A stretch of DNA of 8,469 bases from Acidobacteriota bacterium (GTDB taxonomy: Bacteria; Acidobacteriota; Vicinamibacteria; Vicinamibacterales; UBA8438): contig DQEK01000180.1 in the NCBI GenBank assembly GCA_003533545.1, forward strand, positions 1 through 8,469, given 5' to 3'. The first letter of the stretch is position 1. Every line of letters starts with the position of its first letter. The notes under the pieces are model-generated. The model made no database searches. It saw only the letters and a list, made by a program, of their open reading frames with translations, and was not told where the DNA came from. Shown in pieces: positions 1 to 5,856 of this stretch. The position numbers were made by a program, and so were the translations under genes.

Positions 1-2
1 AA

Positions 3-62
3 CTGCCCTTGATTCCCGCTGGCGCCGCGGCTAGTATTCACATTCCATTTGAAGAGTTCTGA
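3..62 (+). CDS. Possible 3' end of an unidentified upstream gene
   Basis: One forward frame is open from the window edge to a TGA at 60-62 and reads LPLIPAGAAASIHIPFEEF. It stops 27 bases before ureA, the spacing expected inside an operon. I do not recognise the peptide as the tail of UrtE, UreD or any other urea-linked protein. Nineteen open codons are easily found by chance in DNA of this composition, so this is only a candidate gene end. Confidence 0.2.
   Translation: MPLIPAGAAASIHIPFEEF
9..37 (+). promoter_or_regulatory. Weak sigma-70-like promoter candidate ahead of ureA
   Basis: TTGATT at 9-14 and TAGTAT at 32-37 each match four of six bases of the -35 and -10 consensus and are separated by 17 bases, the optimal spacing. 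Transcription would start near 44-45, giving a leader of about 45 bases before ureA. It overlaps the possible tail of an upstream gene, and matches this weak occur by chance, so the call is tentative. Confidence 0.25.
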
Positions 63-89
63 CTCGCTCTACAGGCTCGGCCGAAGCCC

Positions 90-392
90 ATGCATCTGAC
101 GCCCCGGGAAATCGAGAAGTTAACGATCTTTACGGCTGGTGAGGTCGCCCGCAAGCGCCTCGACCGCGGGCTAAAACTCAACCACCCCGAAGCGGTCGCC
201 CTGATCACGTCAGAAATCCTGGAGCGTATTCGGGACGGAAAGACGGTCGCCGAGTTGATGAAGCTCGGTCGGGGGGTCTTGACCGCCGACGACGTGATGG
301 AAGGTGTGCCCGAGATGATTCCGGAGATTCAGGTCGAAGGCACCTTTCCCGACGGCACGAAACTGGTTACGGTTCACGACCCGATCACCTGA
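90..392 (+). CDS. ureA: Urease subunit gamma UreA
   Basis: UreA is the smallest structural subunit of the cytoplasmic nickel urease (urea amidohydrolase). It packs against UreB and UreC in the (UreABC)3 assembly and holds no catalytic residue. The protein is 100 residues, the standard length for a free bacterial gamma subunit. It starts with the family signature [11 protein letters not shown] (1-11) and carries [10 protein letters not shown] (30-39) and [18 protein letters not shown] (60-77), all typical of the family. The ATG at 90 is chosen because it gives the exact family N-terminus. Its ribosome binding site is poor: only GAAG at 83-86, three bases before the start. UreA and UreB are separate proteins here, not the fused form of Helicobacter. 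It is the first gene of the urease cluster; ureB follows after 11 bases. Confidence 0.97.
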   Translation: MHLTPREIEKLTIFTAGEVARKRLDRGLKLNHPEAVALITSEILERIRDGKTVAELMKLGRGVLTADDVMEGVPEMIPEIQVEGTFPDGTKLVTVHDPIT

Positions 393-403
393 GGAAGCTC
401 CTG

Positions 404-772
404 ATGGTTCCTGGCGAATTTAAGCTCGGAGATGAACCGATCGAGGCGAATGTGGGCCGAGATACCCTCCGGCTGGAGGTTGCTAATCTCGGTGACCGGC
501 CCATTCAGGTCGGTTCCCATTGCCATTTCTTTGAATCGAATCGGTGGCTCGGATTCGATCGCAGAAAAGCCTATGGCATGCGCTTGAATATCCCCGCGGG
601 CACAGCGGTTCGCTTCGAGCCGGGTGATACGTGTGAGGTGGAGTTGGTTGCGCTCGCGGGCAACCGTGCGGTCTATGGGATCAACGGTCTTGTGAATGGT
701 GGATTGGACGATTCCGATGTGAAACAGCGGGCCCTTGCCGCGGTCGCCACGTTCGAAAGGAAACCCGCGTGA
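404..772 (+). CDS. ureB: Urease subunit beta UreB
   Basis: UreB is the middle-sized structural subunit of urease; it stabilises the UreABC trimer and is involved in the hinge movement that opens the active site for nickel delivery. The 122-residue protein begins MVPGE as usual for the family. It contains DRPIQVGSH (31-39), HFF (41-43), [21 protein letters not shown] (51-71 region) and [12 protein letters not shown] (91-102). The residue between the two histidines of the SHxHF motif is Cys40, where Tyr or Phe is more usual. The tail after residue 102 is a family-variable extension. The ATG at 404 is preceded by GAGGAAG at 391-397, which overlaps the ureA stop and sits at good spacing. The stop codon overlaps the GTG start of ureC in a four-base GTGA, indicating coupled translation. 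Confidence 0.97.
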   Translation: MVPGEFKLGDEPIEANVGRDTLRLEVANLGDRPIQVGSHCHFFESNRWLGFDRRKAYGMRLNIPAGTAVRFEPGDTCEVELVALAGNRAVYGINGLVNGGLDDSDVKQRALAAVATFERKPA

Positions 773-2472
773 AGATCGAGAGATCCACCTACGCCGAACA
801 TTTCGGGCCGACCACAGGAGATGGGGTGCGGCTCGGGGACACCGATCTTTTTGTCGAGGTCGAGGCAGACCATACCGTTTACGGCGACGAGGTTAAGTTC
901 GGCGGGGGAAAAGTCATCCGCGATGGCATGGGCCAGTCTGCTTCGATGTCCCGCGAAGGCGGTTCCCCAGACCTGGTCATTACCAACGCGCTCGTGCTGG
1001 ACTACACGGGTATCTTCAAAGCTGACATCGCTATCCGTGACGGTAAAATTTCAGCGATTGGTAAGGCTGGCAACCCCGACATCATGGATGGTGTGTCTGA
1101 CGGGATGGCGATCAGCGCCTCGACGGAGGTTCTTGCCGGTGAAGGGCGCATTGTCACGGCCGGCGGTATCGACGCGCACATTCACTTCATATCGCCTAAC
1201 CAGATTCCCGAGGCGTTCTACTCGGGCGTCACGACCCTGATCGGTGGGGGCACTGGACCCGCGACCGGTACGAACGCGACGACCTGTACGCCCGGGCCGT
1301 GGAACATCCGACGCATGTATGAGGCCGCTGAGTCGTTTCCGTTGAATTTTGGTTATCTCGGGAAGGGAAATTCGTCGCTGCCTGCTGCGTTAGAGGAGCA
1401 GGTCCGGGCCGGCGCACTCGGACTCAAGCTTCACGAAGACTGGGGGACGACGCCCGCGGCTATTGACCAATGCCTCTCGGTTGCGGACCGCTTTGACGTC
1501 CAAGTGGCTATTCACACGGACACGCTCAACGAAGCCGGGTTTGTCGAGGATACCATCGCCGCGTTTAAGGGCAGGACGATTCACACCTATCACACCGAAG
1601 GTGCAGGTGGCGGTCATGCGCCTGACATCATCCGTCTTTGTGGCGAATCGAATGTTCTCCCGTCATCGACGAATCCGACGATGCCGTTCACGCGAAACAC
1701 GATGGACGAGCACTTGGACATGCTCATGGTGTGCCACCATCTGTCGGCATCCATCCCTGAAGACGTAGCATTTGCCGACTCTCGGATTCGTGCTGAGACG
1801 ATTGGCGCTGAGGATATTTTGCACGACATGGGCGCGTTCAGCATGATGGCGTCGGATTCTCAGGCCATGGGTCGCATTGGCGAGGTCATCTGCCGCACTT
1901 GGCAGACGGCCGACAAAATGAAGGCGCAACGCGGCCGCCTCGACGAGACCGGTGATAATGACAATGTCCGGGCCAAACGCTATATCGCGAAATACACCAT
2001 CAATCCAGCGATCGCACACGGTATTGCCGAGACCGTTGGGTCGGTGGAAGTTGGGAAGATGGCAGACTTGGTCTTGTGGAAGCCGGCGTTCTTCGGTGTA
2101 AAGCCTGAGCTAATCGTCAAGGGGGGCTTTATCGCGGGGGCGGCTATGGGCGATGGCAACGCGTCGATCCCCACACCACAGCCTTATATCTACCGGGCGA
2201 TGTTCGGGCATTACGGCCAAGCGCTCAACTCGACGTCGGTGCATTTCGTCTCGCAAGCCGGTATAGACGGTACGGCGCTCAGAGGGCTGGGTCGCAGGCT
2301 GGAATCGGTTAGTGGGTGCCGAACGTTGGGAAAAAAGGACCTTGCGTGGAACGACGCGACACCTAAAATCGAGGTCAACCCAGAGACCTACGAAGTACGA
2401 GCCGACGGAGAACTGCTGACGTGTGATCCTGTCGAAATACTTCCCCTAGCGCAGCGATATTTCCTCTTCTGA
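769..2472 (+). CDS. ureC: Urease catalytic subunit alpha UreC
   Basis: UreC holds the di-nickel active site that hydrolyses urea to ammonia and carbamate, which decays to a second ammonia and carbonic acid. The protein is 567 residues, normal for the family. With an offset of +3 from the Klebsiella aerogenes enzyme, all key residues are seen: nickel ligands His137 and His139 (HIHF), carbamylated bridging Lys220 (GLKLHEDWG), His249, His275 and Asp363 (SDSQAMGR). The substrate-binding or catalytic residues His222, His323 and Arg339, and the mobile-flap Cys322 (MVCHHL), are also present. The enzyme should therefore be active once nickel is inserted. The start is a GTG at 769 with AAAGG at 756-760 eight bases upstream; it gives the expected N-terminus ([21 protein letters not shown]). 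It overlaps the ureB stop by four bases, and ureE begins one base after its own stop. Confidence 0.99.
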   Translation: MKIERSTYAEHFGPTTGDGVRLGDTDLFVEVEADHTVYGDEVKFGGGKVIRDGMGQSASMSREGGSPDLVITNALVLDYTGIFKADIAIRDGKISAIGKAGNPDIMDGVSDGMAISASTEVLAGEGRIVTAGGIDAHIHFISPNQIPEAFYSGVTTLIGGGTGPATGTNATTCTPGPWNIRRMYEAAESFPLNFGYLGKGNSSLPAALEEQVRAGALGLKLHEDWGTTPAAIDQCLSVADRFDVQVAIHTDTLNEAGFVEDTIAAFKGRTIHTYHTEGAGGGHAPDIIRLCGESNVLPSSTNPTMPFTRNTMDEHLDMLMVCHHLSASIPEDVAFADSRIRAETIGAEDILHDMGAFSMMASDSQAMGRIGEVICRTWQTADKMKAQRGRLDETGDNDNVRAKRYIAKYTINPAIAHGIAETVGSVEVGKMADLVLWKPAFFGVKPELIVKGGFIAGAAMGDGNASIPTPQPYIYRAMFGHYGQALNSTSVHFVSQAGIDGTALRGLGRRLESVSGCRTLGKKDLAWNDATPKIEVNPETYEVRADGELLTCDPVEILPLAQRYFLF

Positions 2473-2473
2473 T

Positions 2474-2929
2474 ATGACGATTGTTGAAGCTGTGACACGA
2501 GAGGAAGCGCTGGAGGGAGGGTCGGCGAATTACCGACGGACCACGATCACGCTCCCACTCGAAGATCGTCAGAAAACTCACGGTCGACGACGGTCCGATG
2601 ATGGGCTTGAGTTCGCTATCTCACTCGCGCCTGGTCTGACGCTGGCAGACGGCGATTGCTTCGTCTTGGAGGCCGAGCGGGTGGCAGTTGTCGTGCGGGA
2701 GGCTGCTGAGGCGGTCTACGTTCTCCGGCCCCGGTCCGATCAGGACCGGGCGTACTTTGCCTACCAGATCGGCAACCGACATCAGAAGCTCATGATTAAC
2801 GACGAGGAACTGGTGTGTCTACGGGACCCAGCTGTGCGGAGCCTTTTTGAACAGCTGCACGTGGGTTACTCGGAGGACACCCGTCCATTTACCCCGGCGA
2901 CGGTGGCTTCGGGGCCGCATCAGCACTGA
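2474..2929 (+). CDS. ureE: Urease accessory protein UreE, nickel metallochaperone
   Basis: UreE is a dimeric cytoplasmic nickel chaperone that hands nickel to UreG during urease maturation. The 151-residue protein has the N-terminal peptide-binding-like domain (about residues 1-75; LPLEDRQKTHGRRRSDDG at 27-44) and the C-terminal metal-binding domain. The conserved dimer-interface nickel ligand is His103 in IGNRHQKLMI (99-108). The segment VRSLFEQLHVGYSEDTRPFTP (121-141) is typical of the family end. Unlike Klebsiella UreE there is no long histidine-rich tail: only His149 and His151 remain in the last residues, so nickel storage capacity is probably low while delivery is kept. The ATG is one base after the ureC stop (TGATATG) and I see no Shine-Dalgarno sequence, so translation is probably coupled to ureC. 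Confidence 0.95.
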   Translation: MTIVEAVTREEALEGGSANYRRTTITLPLEDRQKTHGRRRSDDGLEFAISLAPGLTLADGDCFVLEAERVAVVVREAAEAVYVLRPRSDQDRAYFAYQIGNRHQKLMINDEELVCLRDPAVRSLFEQLHVGYSEDTRPFTPATVASGPHQH

Positions 2930-2966
2930 GCGGAATGAACCGCGAGAGAGTCCAGCGGTAACGGTC

Positions 2967-3653
2967 TTGGGTTCAGATCGCATCCTCCAGATTCTGCAAC
3001 TGAGCGACGGACTTTTTCCGGTCGGGGCATTTGCGTTCTCCGACGGACTGGAGACGGCCGTTCAGCAGGACGAAGTCGTCGATGGGCACGATATTCGTGT
3101 GTGGTTGGAGCACTACGTTGACATGGTGTTTGGGGCATCCGAAGGGCCCGCGCTTGTGCAAACGATGCACGCGTTTCCTGAGGACTGGCAGCGACTTGAG
3201 CATCTAGACCATGAGCTGAGCGCGCTGAGACCCTCTTCGGAGACACGCATGAGTAGTCGATCATTGGGATTACGGCTGCTAAGGATGTGCGTTGCGCTCT
3301 ATCCTGCTCGGGGCCTTGAAGAGTTGCTAGAGCGAGTGGAGTCGGGCCGGTGCCATGGCAATCTTGCGGTCGTTCATGGCGTCGTGTTCAGCGTCCTCGA
3401 CATTAGCGAGCGGGAGGCGCTGCTGGCGTTTGCCTATTCACGGCTTTCGGGAGCTGTGTCGGCGGCGTTACGGCTGGCGCCGGTCGGGCAACACGAGATG
3501 CAACAGGTGCTCAAGGATACGTTAGCGGGTGTCCCCATGATCGTCGACGACATCCTCAGAAGGCCAGCCTACTGCCTGACTTCGTTTGCCCCGACGCTGG
3601 ACGTGTGCCAAATGGAACATCGGTATCTCTACAGCCGGTTGTTTCGATCGTGA
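2967..3653 (+). CDS. ureF: Urease accessory protein UreF
   Basis: UreF is an all-helical scaffold that binds UreD on apo-urease and recruits and regulates the GTPase UreG during nickel insertion. With a TTG start at 2967 it is 228 residues, the usual length. It starts with the family segment [20 protein letters not shown] (10-29), has a [11 protein letters not shown] motif in the middle, and ends with the conserved [13 protein letters not shown] (216-228). The frame also opens at an ATG at 2847, but that would add 40 arginine-rich residues over the end of ureE that resemble nothing in UreF. No ATG or GTG occurs in frame between 2847 and the conserved region, so TTG is the best choice. No clear ribosome binding site is seen for it. 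The gap to ureE would be 37 bases. Confidence 0.93.
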   Translation: MGSDRILQILQLSDGLFPVGAFAFSDGLETAVQQDEVVDGHDIRVWLEHYVDMVFGASEGPALVQTMHAFPEDWQRLEHLDHELSALRPSSETRMSSRSLGLRLLRMCVALYPARGLEELLERVESGRCHGNLAVVHGVVFSVLDISEREALLAFAYSRLSGAVSAALRLAPVGQHEMQQVLKDTLAGVPMIVDDILRRPAYCLTSFAPTLDVCQMEHRYLYSRLFRS

Positions 3654-3658
3654 GCATC

Positions 3659-3665
3659 GGAGAGG
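3659..3665 (+). promoter_or_regulatory. Ribosome binding site deciding the ureG start
   Basis: GGAGAGG is a strong Shine-Dalgarno match lying just after the ureF stop. It stands eight bases before the ATG at 3674 but only two before the in-frame ATG at 3668, and it overlaps an in-frame GTG at 3665. The spacing supports 3674 as the main start of ureG. Confidence 0.6.
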
Positions 3666-3673
3666 TGATGGGT

Positions 3674-4312
3674 ATGCGAAAACCCGTACGGATTGGTATC
3701 GGGGGGCCTGTCGGGTCTGGAAAGACGGCTCTAGTGGATTGTCTCTGTAAGCGGATGCGTAGCGACTACAACTTGGCGGTTGTCACGAACGACATCTTCA
3801 CTCGCGAAGACATGGAATTTCTCGTGCGTAGCAAAGCTTTAACACCGGACCGGCTGATGGCAGTCGAGACTGGCGGATGCCCGCACACGGCAATTCGGGA
3901 GGACGCGTCGTCGAACTTTGAGGCGATCGACAAGATGGTCGCTAGGTTTCCCGACCTGGACCTGCTCTTCCTGGAGAGTGGCGGTGACAACCTTGCGGCG
4001 AGCTTCTCTCCGGAGCTGGTCGACGCCGCGATCTACGTGATCGACGTGTCCGGTGGAGACAAGGTGCCTCGGAAAGGTGGGCCTGGCGTCACGCGGTCTG
4101 ATCTTTTGGTCATTAACAAAACTGACCTAGCTCCGTATGTCGGCGCGGATCTCGGTGTCATGGATCGGGACGCTCGCAAGATGCGTGGAGATCGCCCGTT
4201 TGTGTTTACGAACCTGAAGAAGCTGGAGGGCGTCGACGACGTCACGTCGTGGATCCGGCGCGAACTGCTCTTTGCCGATGTCGAGCTTTCCTCATCCCTT
4301 CCTAGAGCTTGA
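3674..4312 (+). CDS. ureG: Urease accessory GTPase UreG
   Basis: UreG is the SIMIBI-class GTPase that carries nickel from UreE and powers its insertion into apo-urease with UreF and UreD. From the ATG at 3674 the protein is 212 residues. Visible motifs in order are the P-loop GPVGSGKT (11-18), the switch I segment [13 protein letters not shown] (38-50), the nickel-binding CPH motif (69-71, within [15 protein letters not shown]), ESGGDNL (101-107), and the guanine-specificity motif NKTD (148-151). All are intact, so GTP and nickel binding are expected. An in-frame ATG at 3668 is an alternative start and the open frame reaches back to 3605 inside ureF, but the ribosome binding site at 3659-3665 favours 3674. 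It lies 20 bases after ureF, and its 3' end overlaps ureD. Confidence 0.97.
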   Translation: MRKPVRIGIGGPVGSGKTALVDCLCKRMRSDYNLAVVTNDIFTREDMEFLVRSKALTPDRLMAVETGGCPHTAIREDASSNFEAIDKMVARFPDLDLLFLESGGDNLAASFSPELVDAAIYVIDVSGGDKVPRKGGPGVTRSDLLVINKTDLAPYVGADLGVMDRDARKMRGDRPFVFTNLKKLEGVDDVTSWIRRELLFADVELSSSLPRA

Positions 4313-5186
4313 GGGTGGCGCCAGCCCACTCTCGGTTCGCGACGTCGGGCGATCCGGTCGTCTCGACTTGCGCTTCAGTGTCCGGCGTGGCCGTACTGTT
4401 CTCAGCCACCAGTATCACGAGGTTCCATTCAAGGTGTCTAGGGTGCACTATTCGCCCGCCTCTCCGCTGGCTCGAGTGATCGTGATGCACTCGACCGCCG
4501 GCTTATTCGGCGGCGACCGCCTAGAAGCGCGGATTCATGTCGACGCGGGCGCTCAAGCCGTGGTCACCTCGCAGTCTGCGACGAAGGTCCATCCCTCGGG
4601 TATCTCACCTGCATGCCAGTCACTGCGTATCTCTGTCGAGACCGGGGGCGAACTGCATTACTACGTCGACCCCGTGATCCCGTTTGCTAATAGTCGGCTA
4701 CAGCAGGAGATCCGGATTGAACTCGGTAGCGGTGCGCGTTTCTATTACTGGGATGGTTTGATGGCCGGTCGTGTCCGGAGCGGCGAGAGTTGGAGCTTCG
4801 CCGAAATGCGGTCGCAGACCGCGGTCCTCGTCAATGCAGAGCTTGCCTACCTGGACCGGTTCGAGTTGCGCCCTGCGGACCAGTCGCCCACACGGCGATG
4901 GGCGATGGGCCGGTACAGCTATATGGCAAGCGCGTTTGCGTACGACCCGTCCATTGACGAAGGTCGTCTTGATTCCATTCGTTCCGCCATCGCCTCCCCA
5001 GGGCCGGACTTCGTCTATGGTCTCGACTTACCATTTGATCGACTTATGGTCGGCCGCTTTCTCGCGGACAATGGGGTGAGGGTTCGACTCGCGCGGGACC
5101 GCTACCAGAGGGCCGTCCTGTCGCATTTGTCGGGTCAATCTCTTTCCCGGCCTGGCCATGGAGCCGAGGCCGTCGGCTCCACATAA
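4278..5186 (+). CDS. ureD: Urease accessory protein UreD (UreH)
   Basis: UreD binds directly to apo-urease UreABC and, with UreF and UreG, forms the pre-activation complex; it provides a tunnel for nickel to the active site. The 302-residue protein matches the family in length and pattern. It has [18 protein letters not shown] (27-44), [11 protein letters not shown] (72-82), the [12 protein letters not shown] segment (97-108), [12 protein letters not shown] (133-144) and [17 protein letters not shown] (156-172). The ATG at 4278 is preferred over a TTG six bases upstream; neither has a clear ribosome binding site. The start lies 35 bases inside ureG in another frame, so translation is probably coupled. 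UreD is the last gene of this cluster, as in Bacillus-type ureABCEFGD order, whereas proteobacterial clusters often have ureD first. Confidence 0.93.
   Translation: MSSFPHPFLELEGGASPLSVRDVGRSGRLDLRFSVRRGRTVLSHQYHEVPFKVSRVHYSPASPLARVIVMHSTAGLFGGDRLEARIHVDAGAQAVVTSQSATKVHPSGISPACQSLRISVETGGELHYYVDPVIPFANSRLQQEIRIELGSGARFYYWDGLMAGRVRSGESWSFAEMRSQTAVLVNAELAYLDRFELRPADQSPTRRWAMGRYSYMASAFAYDPSIDEGRLDSIRSAIASPGPDFVYGLDLPFDRLMVGRFLADNGVRVRLARDRYQRAVLSHLSGQSLSRPGHGAEAVGST
5159..5181 (+). repeat. Perfect 9-bp hairpin at the ureD 3' end
   Basis: TGGAGCCGA at 5159-5167 is followed by the five-base loop GGCCG and its exact reverse complement TCGGCTCCA at 5173-5181, three bases before the ureD stop codon is complete. 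It could stabilise the 3' end of the urease transcript or help end it. There is no T-run after it, so it is not a standard intrinsic terminator. It also lies within the coding sequence. Confidence 0.5.
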
Positions 5187-5200
5187 ACGTCAGTTCAGCT

Positions 5201-5229
5201 CGTTTGGTCTACAAGCTCGTCGTTTGGTC
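5201..5229 (+). repeat. Tandem direct repeat CGTTTGGTC
   Basis: CGTTTGGTC occurs at 5201-5209 and again at 5221-5229, exactly 20 bases apart start to start, and each copy follows an AGCTCGT-like or AGCT stretch (5197 and 5214). Two helical turns of spacing would suit a regulator binding one face of the DNA, but the pair may also be a small chance duplication just after ureD. Confidence 0.4.
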
Positions 5230-5465
5230 CGTAGGCCGCTCCCGTCAGCGGTAGAGCCAAGCTAAGTCGTTACGGGGACCAACCCTGATCAACGCCCGGC
5301 AAGGTGGCGACTCGTTGGGTTGAAGCGGACGACGCATTGCGGAACTCGCTGCCCGGGTCCGCAGTTGTCGGTGCGGTGCTCCCCGCGAACCCTCCGGGTC
5401 GCAGCTTACTGCCGGTGAGACCGATGCGTGCGTGTTGGGGCACGTCGAGAGAGAGGCTGTCAATC

Positions 5466-5504
5466 GTGCCCCTTGGCGTGTCTGGCGAGACGGCACTTTT
5501 GTTT
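5466..5504 (+). terminator. Possible weak intrinsic terminator
   Basis: GTGCC (5466-5470) pairs with GGCAC (5492-5496), and inside it GTCT (5480-5483) pairs with AGAC (5488-5491) around a GGCG loop. The two helices abut on the 3' side and nine bases bulge on the 5' side. The structure is followed directly by TTTTGTTT. A terminator for read-through from the urease genes is plausible, but the stem is interrupted and about 280 bases from ureD. Confidence 0.25.
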
Positions 5505-5610
5505 ACGGCGCACATCCACATGCTCGGTTAGAACAATAATGTGGGCTCGGACGAGGTGAGATCAGCACTTCTGTGTGTCGCATCAGGACCTACTCCAAAA
5601 GACGGCCCTT

Positions 5611-5654
5611 TCCTTCAGATCTCGGAAGGACCTGGTAATTCATTTAATTTGAAT
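5611..5654 (+). promoter_or_regulatory. Two dyad sites upstream of the sigma-54 promoter, candidate activator region
   Basis: TCCTTC (5611-5616) is the inverse of GAAGGA (5625-5630), and ATTCA (5638-5642) is the inverse of TGAAT (5650-5654) in an AT-rich island. Relative to the predicted start of transcription near 5746 they lie at about -135 to -116 and -108 to -92, where enhancer-binding activators of sigma-54 promoters usually sit. Neither matches the NtrC consensus, and the two dyads differ from each other, so the activator is unknown. Confidence 0.3.
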
Positions 5655-5719
5655 GACTTACGTAGAACCCGGTAACGGGGTTGCTCGTCTTGTGTGGTCC
5701 CAGCATCTGCACCTGAGCC

Positions 5720-5735
5720 TGGCACGGGATGTGCA
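5720..5735 (+). promoter_or_regulatory. Sigma-54 (RpoN) -24/-12 promoter for the porin-urtA operon
   Basis: The sequence TGGCACGGGATGTGCA fits the sigma-54 consensus TGGCACG-N4-TTGCW at every defined position but one (G instead of the first T of the -12 element). The invariant GG (5721-5722) and GC (5733-5734) are present with the required spacing, and a C precedes the first T as in the extended consensus. Transcription would start near 5746, leaving a leader of about 111 bases to the porin start. Sigma-54 promoters are a hallmark of nitrogen-limitation control through NtrC-type activators, which suits urea uptake genes. There is no competing sigma-70 box of comparable quality nearby. Confidence 0.75.
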
Positions 5736-5774
5736 ATGTAACTGGCCGCTGGTTAAAAAGGTCATACGTCGTCG

Positions 5775-5814
5775 GTTGTTGCCACGGTGATTCCGGGTCG
5801 CGATCGGCACCAAC
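5775..5814 (+). promoter_or_regulatory. Possible stem-loop in the porin mRNA leader
   Basis: GTTGTTGCC (5775-5783) can pair with GGCACCAAC (5806-5814) at eight of nine positions, with a 22-base loop. It lies in the predicted leader, 30 bases before the ribosome binding site, which it leaves free. It may stabilise the mRNA; chance is not excluded. Confidence 0.25.
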
Positions 5815-5843
5815 AGCGAGCCAGGTATGCGCTACGCACTACG

Positions 5844-5850
5844 GAAAGGA
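5844..5850 (+). promoter_or_regulatory. Ribosome binding site deciding the porin start
   Basis: GGAAAGGA-type purine tract with AAGGA at 5846-5850 stands six bases before the GTG at 5857. The in-frame ATG at 5827 has only AGG directly against it, so the GTG is favoured as the start. Confidence 0.6.
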
Positions 5851-5856
5851 CAAGCT

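Larger units (their letters stand above)
5187..5856. other. 670-base intergenic region between ureD and the porin gene
   Basis: I see no convincing gene here on either strand. Short open frames exist (for example + 5304-5531 and two overlapping minus-strand frames in 5245-5521), but they have no ribosome binding site, no recognisable motif and compete with each other. The first 330 bases are GC-rich and contain a direct repeat and several small inverted repeats, including a 7-bp stem with one bulged A at 5385-5402. From about 5530 AT-rich stretches appear, followed by the sigma-54 promoter and the leader of the porin gene. It is best read as the terminator region of the urease operon plus the regulatory region of the uptake operon. 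Confidence 0.6.

Noticed and set aside
19..36. Sigma-54-like TGGC element before ureA
   Set aside because: TGGCGCC is followed by no GC at the -12 position with the required spacing.
2847..2966. Upstream ATG giving UreF 40 extra residues
   Set aside because: The extension overlaps the end of ureE, is arginine-rich and unlike any UreF start; length and motifs fit the TTG at 2967.
5314..5321. GTTGGGT as an integron attC core site
   Set aside because: It fits GTTRRRY but no RYYYAAC partner with the needed inverted structure is found at a suitable distance; no cassette or integrase is present.
5270..5521. Minus-strand frames of 83 codons in the same region
   Set aside because: Two overlapping frames in different phases, no ribosome binding site seen and no recognisable motif.
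5304..5531. 75-codon forward frame in the intergenic region
   Set aside because: GTG start without a ribosome binding site, no recognisable motif, and equally long frames run on the opposite strand.
5708..5735. TGCAC/GTGCA inverted repeat as an NtrC site
   Set aside because: The arms are 18 bases apart and the right arm is part of the -12 promoter element, so spacing and location do not fit NtrC.
5827..5856. ATG at 5827 as the porin start
   Set aside because: It is in frame but lacks a spaced ribosome binding site, while GTG 5857 has AAGGA six bases upstream; it remains an alternative.
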